Below are positions 22,671-34,251 of a stretch of DNA of 64,000 nt, piece after piece (the first letter of the stretch is position 1; each line of letters opens with the position of its first letter). The notes under the pieces were generated by a model that did no database searches, was not told the origin of the DNA, and saw only the letters and a list, made by a program, of their open reading frames with translations. This DNA is from Plazaster borealis (taxonomy: Eukaryota > Echinodermata > Asteroidea > Forcipulatida > Labidiasteridae), in assembly GCA_021014325.1 (NCBI GenBank), contig CM037473.1:23488822-23552821 (forward strand), given 5' to 3'. The position numbers were made by a program, and so were the translations under genes.

Positions 22671-25600
22671 ATGCCTCTCTTCAAGAAGAAATCTGGTGAG
22701 TAAACTAAATAACCGTTTTTCTCCCCCGAAGATTCGTCATGTTTGTTTTTCCTTAATATTCCGGACGTACGTTCCACCGGCGGTCCTGCCAGCCACCTTC
22801 CCCACGTCATGCACGGTGCCCCCCTGATCCGTGCCTTAAAATTCATAAAAGTAGAGCCTAGCCCATGGAGGAAGTCCCTCCATGCCTAGCCCTAGTTTAT
22901 AGAGACAGAAAACAAAACATGCTCAATCGTCCAAAAATGTATTGTCTTCTGACCTAATAAACAATGATAAATGACTTTTTTGTTGTTATTAATTTATTTA
23001 TTAATATAAATAATAAGGGAATAAAAGAGTCACTACTCTTTTGTTCCCATTCATAAATGCCCTTATGTTAAAAAGCAATATAATATCACAATTATAGACA
23101 TTGTCAAACTGTTTCTTTTGCGAATTTTCGAAGTTTGCAAATTTCAAAAACTTTGTAAAAATGTTTTGTGTGTGTATACGCGCGTGTACACACATATTAC
23201 GCGCTGTTACTAATAGCTATGAATTGCGTTCTGCGTAATTTAAATTGGTGTACATGAGCTTGCGCGCCCAACCGGTCTTAAACAGCTTCAGCTGTGTCTT
23301 TATCAACCGTTTAAACACCCCCACGTGACGCGTTCTCCACCAATAGGAGTAGCGAAACTGTCTGGGGTATTTATGAATCATTATTTATTGTTTACAGTAA
23401 CACTTAACTTAGTGTGTCTTGATTTACTTAGCTTAAAATTGTGTAAATAAAATAATAATATATTAAAATCGGCCTAGGTTCAAAAATCAAGAATCCAGAG
23501 TGGTGGATTTGATTGAAAGGAAATTGAAAAAAATTATTTGAAATATCTTTTAAAAGGTTATTTATTTAAATTAAACATCCAAAGCACTCAGTCTCTGAGT
23601 CATGGCAAGCTAAGAGTTAGACTAAAAAAGAGGTACGTCACAAGTGAACACATTTAGTTGTTTTAACTGCCGACCCGCCCATAGGGAATGCACCTTGGAA
23701 TGCCGACCGTTTAGCTTTTTAAAAATTGGGGCCAGACGTGTACGTGTTGCCAAGGATTCAGATCTTGGCCACAGAAGTGGGGCTAGCCACGGGAGAACAG
23801 GATACAGTAGACCCTACCACTCCCGATCCCTTGTTGGTGTAAATCTACATTTATGTACACGCAAGATCTTGTTTTTGTTGGGGAGCAATTTTGTCCAACA
23901 ATTTTACTTTTTATAGATATTTTTTTAATGAGATATCGCTTAACATCACAAGGCCGGACGGCCACTTCAAGGTGAGGGCTACACTTAACTGATTGAGGCT
24001 GTTGACCCAAATCAACTGTCACCAGGGGCACGTTGCCACCTACTCCTGGGGCTGAAACAGGGTTACCCCCTCCACAGTCCAGAAGGATAGGCATGGGTAT
24101 CATCCACTAGGAGCCTGGCTGGTAGAGCAGAATGCACTACCTTACCAACTTTTTTTACGAAGCAATTATGGTTGAGTGCCTTTCTCAGGGGCACTTAAGT
24201 GTCATGAGTGGGATTCGAACCCACACTCTGCGGCTGACAACACCAGAGTTTGGGTCTGGTGAACTAGACCACGACGTGGCAAAATAATTAGACTGAACAG
24301 TATGTTTTGTGCACACTGAATGCTAATCTTAAGTAGCAAGTTATGATGATGTTTGAGTAGCAACTGACATTTTGTGTAGCATTTTGCTATGCTAGCCTAT
24401 ACAAAGGAAAGCAACACTGTTCGTACAAATCCGGTAAGTCTGTTTGTTAACGTAAAATTCACTTTTGCAGATAAGAGGCAGTCACCAGCCAAAACACCTC
24501 AGCCCTCACAAGCAGCTCCCCAAACTGCCACCTCCAAACCTTATCCAACCCAAAGAAGACCTGTAGAAACTGGTACGAGTCTACCAAATGGGGGCGCTTT
24601 GGCTCAAATCAGAAATGACCAGCCTGGCGAGCAGAGGAAAGGCAGTCTTGGGAAGGAGACTAGTCTGAAACGAGAGTTCAGCGATGAGGATAGCAAGTAT
24701 GGCGACCTTGGAACAGGTATACAGTAGGGTTGTGCATCTACGGGGTTTTTTCCTAAATGGTTAAACAGAACTTTCAATCCAAACTATGAACCACCTGTAA
24801 AAGAAGCAAATATCAACCCACTTTCCAGGATCCACTAGAATTAGAAATAGAACACTATAGCCAGTCTTCAGTCATAAAACCACAAACCAAAGCTGTTGCG
24901 ACGTACAAAGCAAAATGTAAAACAAATTGTAGGGGATTGAAAATAATACATTTCGTGGGGGGGTTAAGATAAGACTGTGCCATCCACGGTATCATTTAAT
25001 TAGACGAAAAAATCTGAAAAATTGTTGAGGTCAAATATTATTGTCGTTTTGAATCCATGACCACAAATGTACGTGACGTAAAGACACCAAGCGTAGTTGT
25101 TTTTGGCACTGGGATATGACTGTTGCAATTGTGAGCTTTCAGATTGTACCAGTCCTGTACTTTTTCTATGATGACTATGGATACTTACTCTTCTGTTTGT
25201 TGATAATCAGGTACCAAACAAGCTGTCAACACAGAGATGGAAACTAAATCTCGCCTGTGTCGCACCCTGCCGGAGGTACTCCACGACAATGGCGCCCTCC
25301 CGTACTTCATCCAGTTCATGCAGGCCCAGAACGTGGCCCACCTCATCCAATTCTGGCTCGCTACTGAGAGCTTCACGACGGCATCCTGGTCGCGGCTTCG
25401 CAGTGAGTCCATAACGAAAGCCCGGGGTACCCTGTTGGAGCAGACTCCCCCAGGGAAACCTGCCTGTGACCCCCTCCCGCCGGCTCTCGAAACTCATTTC
25501 TGCATCCCCGGAACTGACGCTACAAACATTCCCAATGCCAGTCCTAATTCAGACCTCCAGAATCCGGACAAGCTTAGACAAAACAATAACAGTAGAACTG

Positions 25601-28600
25601 AGAATAAAGAACTGAGTCTCCAAACAGGGGAGACCAGCATTAAAACTCACTCGAGGACAAAGTCGGACTCGGTCGTTGAGATAGATACAACAAAGCCTAC
25701 TGTTACCTCAACGGAGCATACAGGCCACAAGAGAAACAACTCATGGAAAGGGGTAGACCCAAGGGCAGGTAATGAACAACTCTTAAAAAGGATAAGGAGT
25801 AATTCCAAACTGCAAAATTTTGAAAGACTTGCCCCTTTAAGATCCATGGATTTGAAATGTAGGTTTTAGCGTTGACCTTTACATATCAGTTAAATTTGGG
25901 AGCAAGTCAATGTCTCATTTTTTTTGACAAAGTAAAAGAACATTTTTGGTTTTGTGTTGTTGTTTTTTTGAATGAGAAATCGCTTAACATAACAAGGCCG
26001 GACGGCCACTTCAAGGTGAAGGCTACACTTTAAAGGGTCTGTGTATGTTTGGTAATTACTCTGAAAATCAATGGCAATAAAAAAATTATTGGTAAGAAGT
26101 ACAGCAGCTTTTGATAGTATAATGCATTTTGAGAAACTTTTCACTTCAAAGTACTGCGGTTATGGAAAAAGATATCACTTTTTATCCCCCAAAATTTGAA
26201 TCTGAGAAGCGTTACTGCAGTAACGTTTCTCAGATAGTGTATTCCAATTGCAGATTATTCTTCCTGCGTGGACATAACCGCTCCATGTTTTTGGCAATAT
26301 CTCAAAAACGCTACCACATTTTGAAATGAAATTTTCACAGGTTAGTTTTATGGTATATATCTACAACTATATAGGATTGAAACAAACATTGGGTTCCAAT
26401 TACCAAACGTATACAATCCCTTTGACTTATTTGTGCTGTCGGCCTAAATCAACTGTCACCAGGGGCACGTTGCCACCTACTTCTTGGGCTGAAACATGGT
26501 TATCCCCTTCACAGTCCGTAAGGATGTAGGCATTGGTATCATCCACTAGGAGCCTGGCTGGTAGAGCAGAATGCACTACCTTCCCAACTTAAGGAGACGC
26601 TGTCTTCAAGATGTTGACAATGTTTTTTGCACTCTTTTCTGTCCTGTAGCTGTTGAAAGGGACGCCTCTAATATCTTCACCCGGTATCTATGCAAGAATG
26701 CTATGTTGCCTGTTGGAATCACCGATGAAATCAGAATAGAAGTCATAGGTAAATCGCATCTTTTCCTTATCACTTACCAACCCCAACCTATCCAAATCCA
26801 ACTGCATGTTTTGTCTGATTCTGCTGGACTAAGTGTCACAGCCGAGTGGTCTAGTGCACCGGATTCAGGTTCTGGTGTTGTCAGAGTGTGGGTTTGATTC
26901 CTTAGTAATTTCACTTGTGTTGAATAGCAAGACACAGACAGTATTATACCAGACCCTTCCCATGAATATGTAAACTGTACTGTACCCGTGCACACTACCA
27001 CTACTAGCAAAATGAGGGAACATCACGCCTTCTTGTGTGGGGCTGATGGGGGGAGCATGATGCTTAATGCATTTGTTTGTCTGCCCAGCACAACTCTATG
27101 ACATTTGCCAACCAATAGTGTCTGTACGCATGCGTGAATGTAAGTAGCATGAAGGGAAGGGCTGGTTGCTTCGTCCTTCAGATGGGACTATAAGCCCTGT
27201 GTGTTGTGTAGTGCTCGAAACAAAATCCAGTCCATCTACAGTAGTGGTTTGCTGCGATGTTTCTGGCTTTGCGCCGATCACCTTGTAAATGGGTCTCTAC
27301 GTTCAAACTGCTCTAAAATAGTGGCTTCTTATATAGCGCTCAAATTCGTCCTTAAAACTATCTCAGCTCCCTTGGGATTATACAGCTTGTGCTTCCAAAT
27401 ATGTAGTACACCAAGCTAAATCAATCACAAGAACCATCTCTGGCCTCACTGGTACCCATTTACACCTGGGTTAAGAGAAGCAATTATAGTTAAGTGTCAA
27501 GGACACAAGATGTCATGACCAGGAGTCGAACCCACACCTTGATGACTTAGCCACTTGAGTCTCAGTCTCTATGTCTGAGGCACACTCTGCATACTTGTCA
27601 TAAATGGGTGTGATAAAGTGCTACAAGAATCACATATTACTCAGTAAGCTTTATGCTCTTCAGGATAACTGTTCAGGAAGTCGTCTGACTTTGCCGAAAT
27701 TGGGATACCAATCTTATCAGAGTCTGAAAATGTTGGTGTTGTGGATGAGTTTCAAGGACATGGGAGGGTCTTTAGCCAAAGGGTTAAGGTTAACAGCAAA
27801 CAGACCAATCTGGTAAAACTGAAAGGAATTGTATCCAATTGGTTCGGTTGTAATGTTCACTTTGTTGTATTGTATTGCAGCAAAAATGTGTCCGCAAGAA
27901 GGATGGCTAAACCCTGACTGCTTCAAAGTGGCACAAAATTACGTCTTTGAATCCATGGAAACACAGTGAGTATGAAAATGATTTCAAATATGAACCACCA
28001 CTTTTATGAACCACCACTTTTACGAAAAAATGTTAAAATTTGTTCACAATACTTCGGTTTTATATTCGGTTTGCGGTAACACCATGTGTATACATCTACT
28101 TTGCTGTGTAGATTTTGTTCTTTGAGAACTTGTCTTGCTATGTATTCTACTGCCGCGGAGTAGATTTCAGAATTCGGGAGACTACCAATAACTTTGTTTC
28201 AGCCTTGATGCCCACTTAAACTGTCCCATTCTAACCTCGGGGGCCCAATTTTCATGAAGCTGTTAAATAGAACCACACTTGTGTGCATCTGCTGCTTGTG
28301 CAAGGTTTTGGCTACTTCTGGCTTCAAAAACTTTTTGTGTATAATTTCACCGCAAAGTCACTCGTGGTCAAGTTTTACTAGACCATATAGGGAGAAAGTG
28401 TCATTTATTGATTTATTGGAAGTAAACGGATCCTTGACGTTTTCTTGTGCAGCTTTTTCCAGCGGTTCCTCAGGAGTGAGTTTCACTGTAAATATCAGAT
28501 TGATGTCTTAACGACCGGTAAGGCGTACCTCGCTGATATACTGTACAATGACACGGCAACCTTCTACTTCATGGAGGTACAGTAAAAAGACGTGTGTTAA

Positions 28601-31600
28601 AACTCTTAATTTTGAGTTGAACAACGAAAAAGTGACTAGAGCCTGACTTAAACCTGCGACCTCTGGATAAACGTGCCTGCGCTCTACCAACTGAGCTTTC
28701 TAGCCCTGATGTTGACGGTCTCCCTATTTTGTCAAAATCTTTGTTCAGGGGTACCAGTCGGAAGCTAAACTCTGACTGGCACCTTGAACAAAGATATTAA
28801 CAAAGTAGGGAGAACGCTGACAGCTCTAGATAGCTCAGTTGGTAGAGCGCAGGCACGTTAAACCAGAGTTCACAGGTTCAAGGTCTCGCTCTAGTAAATT
28901 TTTCTTTGATAAATGCAAAATGATTTAGAGTTTACCCTGTCAGTTTCCCTTGTGGTTTGTTACTTGATATTTGTTAAATCTTTTAATAAACCTTGTTATT
29001 TCTTCATGGGACTATAAATAGAGGGAAAATACAGGTTTTAAAAAGTAGCAAAGAGTGAGTTCTTCAAGTAGACCTTATGCACATGACGTCATTGGAGTAG
29101 GGCACCCTCTGCTAGAGGTCAAAAGAAGGTTGCTCGTTGGCTCATCCTCTGGGCCATGCTTATAAGATGTGCGCTTTCCATTGTTTCATTATCGTTTTAA
29201 CTCTAAGATGGCGGCGTGATGACTTAAATGCAAAAAGTCCATAATTCATGCAATTTTCTGATTTTAAGTTATCTTACATGATGTGTAGTTTAAAGTGAAT
29301 GGGTGTTCGGTTTCATTTTTGTCTTAGTACATGGAACAGGAGGGTGCAGTGCATCTATTACAGTTCTGGATAGCAGCGGAGAACTTTCAGAAACATCTCC
29401 TATCTCAGCAAGGGCAGTATGATAGTGCAGAAGCACAGAGTGATGCCATGGTGCTATATGATCAGTGAGTTGTCCATAACTATTGTGTATTACCCCCCCC
29501 CCTTTTTTTTTACTCTTTACAACATTTGCCAGTGAGTTGATCAACCTTTCAAACCATCTGTTGACGGTGTAGCTGCCTTCATCATGATATTACACACTGG
29601 TGTAGTGCAAATACCATTCAAAACCCATGTGGATAATATTGAATGGTCAGACAGTAGGAGGAGCGTTAATAATGTAACCATAAAGTACAAGAGGCCTTCT
29701 ACTTCTTCTTCCATTAAAATTAAAGTCATTTAGTTATGTCCAGTGTCTTACTCATCTTCAATAAAACACTGCAAATCGGTTAATAATTTTTCAACTCACA
29801 CTTTTGTCCTTCCCAAGATATTTTTCACTTCAAGCCACATGCCCAATAGGCTTTGAGGATGCCATACGGCTGGAGGTGGAAACTAACATTTGCAGGGAGG
29901 ACGGTCCCTTACCAGACTGCTTTGCCACACCCATGCGGAAAGCATACACTACTTTGGAAACAGTAAGAATTAACCCTTTCCTTATTATTGGTGACCTTAA
30001 CCCTAACCCTAAGCCTAATCCTAGCCCTAGGCCTAAAACTAACCCTAACACTAACTGTATATTCGATTGCACTAAAACACATACTTGTGAAGTGTCGTGC
30101 CCGAGCAGTCTAGTATACCGGAGCTCAAGATCTGGTGTTGTCAGAGTGTGTGTTTGGGTCCCGGTCATGGCACTTGTGTCCTTGTGTCCTCGAGTAAGAC
30201 ATTCCCATAATTGCTTCGTCCTTCGGATGGGATGTTAAGCTGTAGGTCCCTTGTGTTGTAATGCACGTAGAAATAACTCAGTAAACCTATTGTTAAGAGA
30301 AATGGGTCCGCCCCAGTTTTTCTGGCATATTTGGCTGCAGATTGCGCCGCAGCACCTTTTAAACCCTTGCATCCAAAAAGAGGTCTCATAATTCAATCAT
30401 AGCTCTGCTTACCTTTCATTGAAAAAATTAGTGCTTTGAGATGCCTGTAGATAAAGGGTTATATAAGAACTGATTTTTTTCCTTTTTATTATGAGCATTT
30501 ACTTATAATGTTTACTAAAAATATTGAAGAGGATATAACAAAAAGAAAGAAATATTTTAGGTCTTGTAAAAAATACTCCTGTTGCAATAAACAAATTGAG
30601 CTACAAGACCTGATCTAGTGGATTTTCTTTAAATCTGAGCCCTGAGTACAGATTATGAGAATTTTGTCATGAGAAAAATTTGTGACATTCTTCACATTGT
30701 TCCTGCAGGTTTACTTTCCTGGGTTCACTCAGAGCGAGCTGTATTACCGTTTCCTGACCGAACTCATCAACACAATCAAGAGCGAGCATGCCTCAATAAA
30801 CTCGGCTGACCTGTCAGTGGTGGGTGGCGCAGGCATCGGGGCGGTGAACAAGCCCAAATCGCACAATACTCTTCTAGCGGAGGGCAACGTCAAGAAGATG
30901 TTTGAAGAGAGTGAAATGAACATTGAGAGCCTGGATTCGAACCCGGATCTGTTGTGGCAGAGACCAGACCCTGGGTAAGTGGTAAAGAGAAGTATAGTGC
31001 ATTGTGAAACACAATGGACTTGCTATCAAGTCATTGGAGTGTGGGTTTGAATTTCAAATTCAACAGATTCAATACTACACATCCATCTTAATCATTGGGT
31101 CAGGCACACCAATCTTACCAGAGACTAAGCATTTGGACCAGGCCCGTAACCAGGAATTATTGGGGGGTTTTTGGGGGGGCGAATATGAAAGAAAATGTAC
31201 ATCGGTGCGTTAGCAGCGCAAAGGTGAGTCTGGAAATATTTTGAAAATGAAGGCCAAATTCAAGCCATTTGGTGCACCATTTTTGCGCAATGCAAGTTGC
31301 ACAGTTTACGATGCAGCCTTTTTTTCTTTTTTCTTTTACCATTTTTGCGCTATGCAAGTTGCCAGTTTACGATGCAGCCTTTTTTTATTTTGGGCGGACT
31401 TTTTTTTTTCTTTCTTTTTTTCCTTTCTTTTTTTGATGGGGGGGGGGCGTTCCCTCCTGGACTTGCCTGATTAAGTTACCATCATGGGAGGACTTAATGA
31501 TTTGCAGTTCCTGACTCAGAAGGGATTTGGGGTTAAAGCTAAGCTTGGGCGATACCACGATATTATCGAATATCGCGATACTAGTTCTGAAACGATTACG

Positions 31601-33126
31601 ATATCGGGTAGATTTTTTTTGGATCGTGATATCGGTAAATCGCGATATCGACTAAGTATCGCGATGCATTTCCTAACCGAGACGATCTTGCAACAATAAA
31701 TCTCCTAAGTGGAGACGATCTTGCAACAACAATAAAAGCGATATCGCCCAAGCTTAGTTAAAGCTCATTTCAGGTTGTTTATATTTTAAAGTTCTAGTTA
31801 AAATGCAATGTTTGTTTGGTTTCAATATAGGATGATGACGTTTGGTAAGGTGAATCATTTAGGACAGTTTGTTGCCGAGTACGAACCAGAACCAGAATCC
31901 ATGAACAAGAAATCCTCAGGTTAGTTTTCTCTCTCTTATTTGCCAGTATTTTTATTTCATTTTATGAAAATCACCCAGAAGGCCACAAGGGTAATATAGA
32001 AAAGTCAGGGAGGTTATATATTTGTATTTCTTTTGAATTACGATATATTGTAAGATGGTCGAAAATAAGGTATAGGTCTACTGCCACTTAGCGTTTCAAA
32101 GTTTCCCATTATAACAAGTTAAGTTGTACTTTTTGTTTCGTATGACTGTTGGAAATTCCCATATAAAACGATAGGTATTTGAAATTCTTTTCTAACTAGG
32201 TTCAAAGTTTTTCAAGAAACTAGTGAAAGGCGACCAGGAAGCGGTATGTATTTTTCTTTTAGTAAAATTTAATTGTTTAAGTTTCGATATTTGTTTGTAG
32301 TGTAGAGTGAGGTCAAATCACTCTCGATTCTTATATAGCGTGCATGCATGTATCCTAGACCAAGATGCTTTACATTATCCATGTTCATCAGGTATACTTT
32401 AACCCATCCACAAACTTCCTCAAATCCCTGGGTGGTCGGGTTGGTGTAGTGGTAGTGGTGACTTCTACCTCTAGGACCCCAGTTCAAATCACGCCGGGGG
32501 CACTATGTAGATTGGGTTTTCAGTCCCTACCCGACTGCGTGGGTTTTCCCTGGAATAGTTCTCTGGGTTTTTCCTCCCACATCTAAAACTGAAACTTCCT
32601 TCCGTGTCTTCTCTCCATGGGGTTCTTGGCTGGTACCAGAATTAATGAATGAAATGAAAATACAACCTCAAGCTGCTTGTTTTGGCGCTAAGGGGTTAAT
32701 CCAAAATAAAACTGACTCGGCCCTGGCAGGCTCTCATTTGCACACCTGGGTTAAGAGAAGTAATTTATGATGAAGTGTCTTGCTTAGGACACAAGTGTTA
32801 TGGTTGGGATTTGAACCCATACCCCGATGACTAGGCCCATCAGAACTTCAGTCCAATGCACAAGACCGCTCGGCCACAAAACAACATGCAAAATCATAGC
32901 CTGTTTCGTTTTTTGTTTTTTTTTGCAGACAAAAGAGGAAATGGCACTAAAGATAGCACAAATGATCATCAATGATGTCAACATGCAGACAGGGACGTCA
33001 ACCCCACCTCCTTCCCCGTCCATCAGACCCAGCGGCACCCAGAGGAGTGTGGCGTCTGCACCCCGCCTACCCCACGGCAGTCCGAGGGTGAAGTTCAATG
33101 AGATCAGTGAGCAGTCATCATCATGA
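22671..33126 (+). CDS. AKAP10: AKAP10 (D-AKAP2), dual-specificity A-kinase anchoring protein with RGS domains (12 coding exons)
   Basis: Tethers protein kinase A to membranes (in mammals mitochondria and endosomes) and carries two RGS-like domains. Coding exons: 22671-22695, 24471-24716, 25211-25768, 26650-26748, 27881-27965, 28453-28576, 29328-29464, 29818-29962, 30709-30974, 31831-31919, 32200-32243, 32929-33126. Lengths total 2,016 nt, giving 671 residues plus TGA (human about 662), with all junctions GT-AG and in phase. The start MPLFKKKS aligns with the vertebrate basic N terminus and its ATG has A at -3. Diagnostic stretches include LPYFIQFMQAQNVAHLIQFW, FHCKYQIDVLTTGKAYLADI, LQFWIAAENFQKHL, NICREDGPLPDCFATPMR and MTFGKVNHLGQFVAEYEPEP. 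Residues about 20-100 and 140-275 are low-complexity Ser/Thr/Pro linker. The C terminus differs from vertebrates (see PKA-anchoring entry). Confidence 0.95.
22696..24470. other. AKAP10 intron 1
   Basis: The 1.8-kb intron is mostly AT-rich unique-looking sequence. From 23935 to 24155 it holds a dispersed repeat ('aaggccggacggccacttca', 'ggggcacgttgccacctact', 'catccactaggagcctggct'). At 24163-24285 it continues into an antisense family A SINE with a clear B box 'tgggattcgaaccca'. I recognise no coding exon in it. Confidence 0.6.
24717..25210. other. AKAP10 intron 2, nothing recognised
   Basis: A 494-bp intron with ordinary donor GTATAC and acceptor AATCAG. Apart from a poly-G run at about 24957-24963, I see no repeat, RNA gene or coding signal. 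Confidence 0.6.
25211..26748 (+). other. AKAP10: AKAP10 first RGS domain, split by a long linker and an intron
   Basis: Exon 3 gives the N-terminal RGS helices (about residues 104-140: LCRTLPEVLHDNGALPYFIQ and on to FWLATESF), then about 130 residues of polar linker. The domain resumes in exon 4 with AVERDASNIFTRYLCKNA and GITDEIRIEVI. This interrupted RGS layout is the known arrangement in vertebrate D-AKAP2. Exon 3 donor: GCAG|GTAATG at 25769. Intron 3 contains the nested MITE at 26030-26425. Confidence 0.85.
26030..26425. mobile_element. MITE inserted into a copy of the 23935-type repeat
   Basis: Ends are inverted: left AAAGGGTCTGTGTATGTTTG and, reading in from the right, AAAGGGATTGTATACGTTTG, then GGTAATTA on both. 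The interior has 'cgttactgcagtaacgtttc' palindromes. Left of the element is 'aaggccggacggccacttca...ggctacact', and right of it resumes 'ctaaatcaactgtcacc...gagcctggctggtagagca' to about 26590: the two halves of the repeat found uninterrupted at 23935-24155. A partial relative lies at about 61570-61790. Confidence 0.85.
26822..27565. repeat. Cluster of family A SINE fragments in AKAP10 intron 4
   Basis: 26822-26930 is a sense head ('cagccgagtggtctagtgca', 'gtgggtttgattcc'). 27160-27310 is a sense internal piece ('gcttcgtccttcagatggga', 'gtgtgttgtgtagtgctcg'). 27440-27565 is an antisense copy with 'tacacctgggttaagagaag' and B box 'aggagtcgaaccca'. The rest of the 1.1-kb intron (27566-27880) shows nothing I recognise. 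Confidence 0.65.
28620..28912. mobile_element. Foldback element with a tRNA-like head at each end
   Basis: About 140-bp inverted arms around a ~14-bp centre near 28763-28776. Each arm begins with a tRNA-like head containing 'agctcagttggtagagcgca' (plus strand at about 28835-28854, minus strand at the left end) and continues with 'ctccctattttgtcaa' / its complement, and 'atctttgttcaggg'. D-arm and A box are intact on both; anticodon and T stems do not pair well. It lies in AKAP10 intron 6. Confidence 0.8.
29064..29245. mobile_element. Palindrome-ended MITE (TAGACCTTATGCAC family), copy 1
   Basis: Begins 'tagaccttatgcacatgacg', has 'agaggtcaaaagaaggttgc' internally and ends with an inverted, decayed 'aagtccataat'. 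A better-preserved copy at 37432-37604 has both ends readable. It lies in AKAP10 intron 6, about 80 bp from exon 7. Confidence 0.65.
29993..30472 (+). repeat. Telomere-like (CCCTAA)n tract followed by a full family A SINE
   Basis: About 29993-30050 holds degenerate CCCTAA/CCCTAG units, starting only ~30 bp after the AKAP10 exon 8 donor (29963). From 30091 a near full-length SINE runs to 30472: head 'gtcgtgcccgagcagtctag', B box 'gtttgggtcccgg', 'ttgcttcgtccttcggatgg' and tail 'tgctttgagatgcctgtaga'. It is collinear with the copy at 12324-12738. Confidence 0.78.
31540..31756. mobile_element. hAT-like MITE with perfect 8-bp target-site duplication
   Basis: A 217-bp element with perfect 15-bp terminal inverted repeats, TAAGCTTGGGCGATA at the left and its complement at the right. 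It is flanked by the direct repeat GTTAAAGC at 31532-31539 and 31757-31764. An 8-bp duplication is the signature of hAT-superfamily transposition. The interior is dense in ATATCG/CGATAT palindromes plus a direct repeat 'gagacgatcttgcaacaa'. No ORF, so it is non-autonomous. It lies in AKAP10 intron 9, ending 74 bp before exon 10. Confidence 0.88.
32200..33126 (+). other. AKAP10: AKAP10 C-terminal PKA-anchoring helix and divergent tail (exons 11-12)
   Basis: Exon 11 ends GDQEA and exon 12 continues TKEEMALKIAQMIINDVNMQ. Together these make the amphipathic helix that docks the RI/RII dimerisation domain (vertebrate EELAWKIAKMIVSDIM), with the hydrophobic positions A-L-x-I-A-x-M-I-I kept. About 40 Pro/Ser/Arg-rich residues follow, ending SEQSSS. 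The vertebrate STKL-type PDZ-ligand ending is not present. The helix spans an intron of 685 bp holding a family B SINE (32431-32640) and an antisense family A SINE (32700-32885). Confidence 0.85.
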
Positions 33127-33790
33127 CAATACTAATCATTAGAGGTGAGCGCCCCCTCATTAGAATGGTACACTCTAAATGGTAACTAGCGACCTCACTT
33201 GATCTGACTCGGAACTCTATGGGAGCAATACTGATGGGGTTGAAGCTACCAGTTACCATTTAGAGTCTACTCATTGGAGGTAGGGACCATCTCAAATTGG
33301 TAGGGAGTGTCTCAAATTGAAGCTTTAGTACTAGCATTCCTACTCAAAAGGGCTCTCTTACCCATACTCATACTCGTTTGGCCTAGAGAGAAACTCAAAA
33401 CAGGGAGTTCTAGTTCTGTTACTGGTACTCACTCTCACACTTGTTCTCTGGTACCAGAACTCGCACTTATTCTTGGTCTTATACTTGTACTTATCCTTTA
33501 TAAATACAGATCTACTGCCAATTACAGGATTTGAACCTCTGGCCTCTTGTCACCAGGCACTCGAGGGTCTAGTGGTTTTTCTCTACTCTAGAATGCGTGG
33601 TCGTGGGTTCGAATTCTACCCGAGTAATATACATGTGGAATATTTAAAACCCTGGTGTAGATTGTAGACATCAGCGTGACATTTGCAGGTAGTTGAGATA
33701 ACTCCAAACTGGAATAATTATTTTCTTAATTTTGTGCATTTTTTGTGATGGAATGTGTCAAAATTCTTAAAAATAAATAATACAAACTTA
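33127..33790 (+). other. AKAP10: AKAP10 3' UTR (inferred) with a hairpin and polyadenylation signal
   Basis: After the TGA at 33124-33126 the likely 3' UTR has a perfect 16-bp inverted repeat, ACTCTAAATGGTAACT at 33172-33187 and its complement at 33251-33266. It also has a short tRNA-like B-box piece near 33600 ('gtgggttcgaattct'). A canonical AATAAA is at 33772-33777. The poly(A) site itself is not visible in genomic sequence. Confidence 0.55.
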
Positions 33791-34251
33791 GGAAATATGT
33801 TTTTTATTTTTGAGATGTACATGTATTGTGAATTTAATTGTTGAAGAAAAGTGGAAGAAATTAATATTTGTGGGTTTTTTAAGAGAAAAATCTTTGATTT
33901 ACAAGGTTGGTTGATAAATAATTTGTTATGTCAGGCATCAAGATATTGCCCCCCTTATTGGAAATAGTACGATACTTATATTCGGATTTGAGTATTCTGT
34001 ATAAATAAGTGTTTTGAAACACAATAGACCATTATGATAACGTGGCTGAATATCAGTGAATTTGGTCAAGCGGTCACAAAGCTCGGTATTCGATTGGTTT
34101 CTAAATTCTACCAAAACTTTAACGCAATATGTAACAGGCAGTCGAAGTCATTGACTGTATGACACCATGCAATTATCACAAACTGCACATTAAAACCATG
34201 TAAAATTAGTATTTTGGACTAGCAAAAGCCAACTAACTTGACAATATCGTT

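Larger units (their letters stand above)
27881..29962 (+). other. AKAP10: AKAP10 second RGS domain (exons 5-8)
   Basis: Exon 5 supplies CPQEGWLNPDCFKVAQNYVF, the end of the first RGS region. Exon 6 starts the second domain (FFQRFLRSEFHCKYQI), exon 7 carries the RGS core LLQFWIAAENFQKHL, and exon 8 YFSLQATCPIGFEDAIRLEV followed by NICREDGPLPDCF. Residue order matches vertebrate AKAP10 with few gaps. It ends into exon 9 with VYFPGFTQSELYYRFL. Confidence 0.87.

Noticed and set aside
24389..24470. Extension of AKAP10 exon 2 upstream to an in-frame start
   Set aside because: The sequence before 24471 ends in a good polypyrimidine-CAG acceptor, and exon 1 at 22671 joins in phase to give the conserved basic N terminus.
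28830..28905. Possible tRNA gene
   Set aside because: A good D-arm and A box, but the anticodon and T stems do not pair and an inverted copy lies nearby, so it is a tRNA-derived repeat head.
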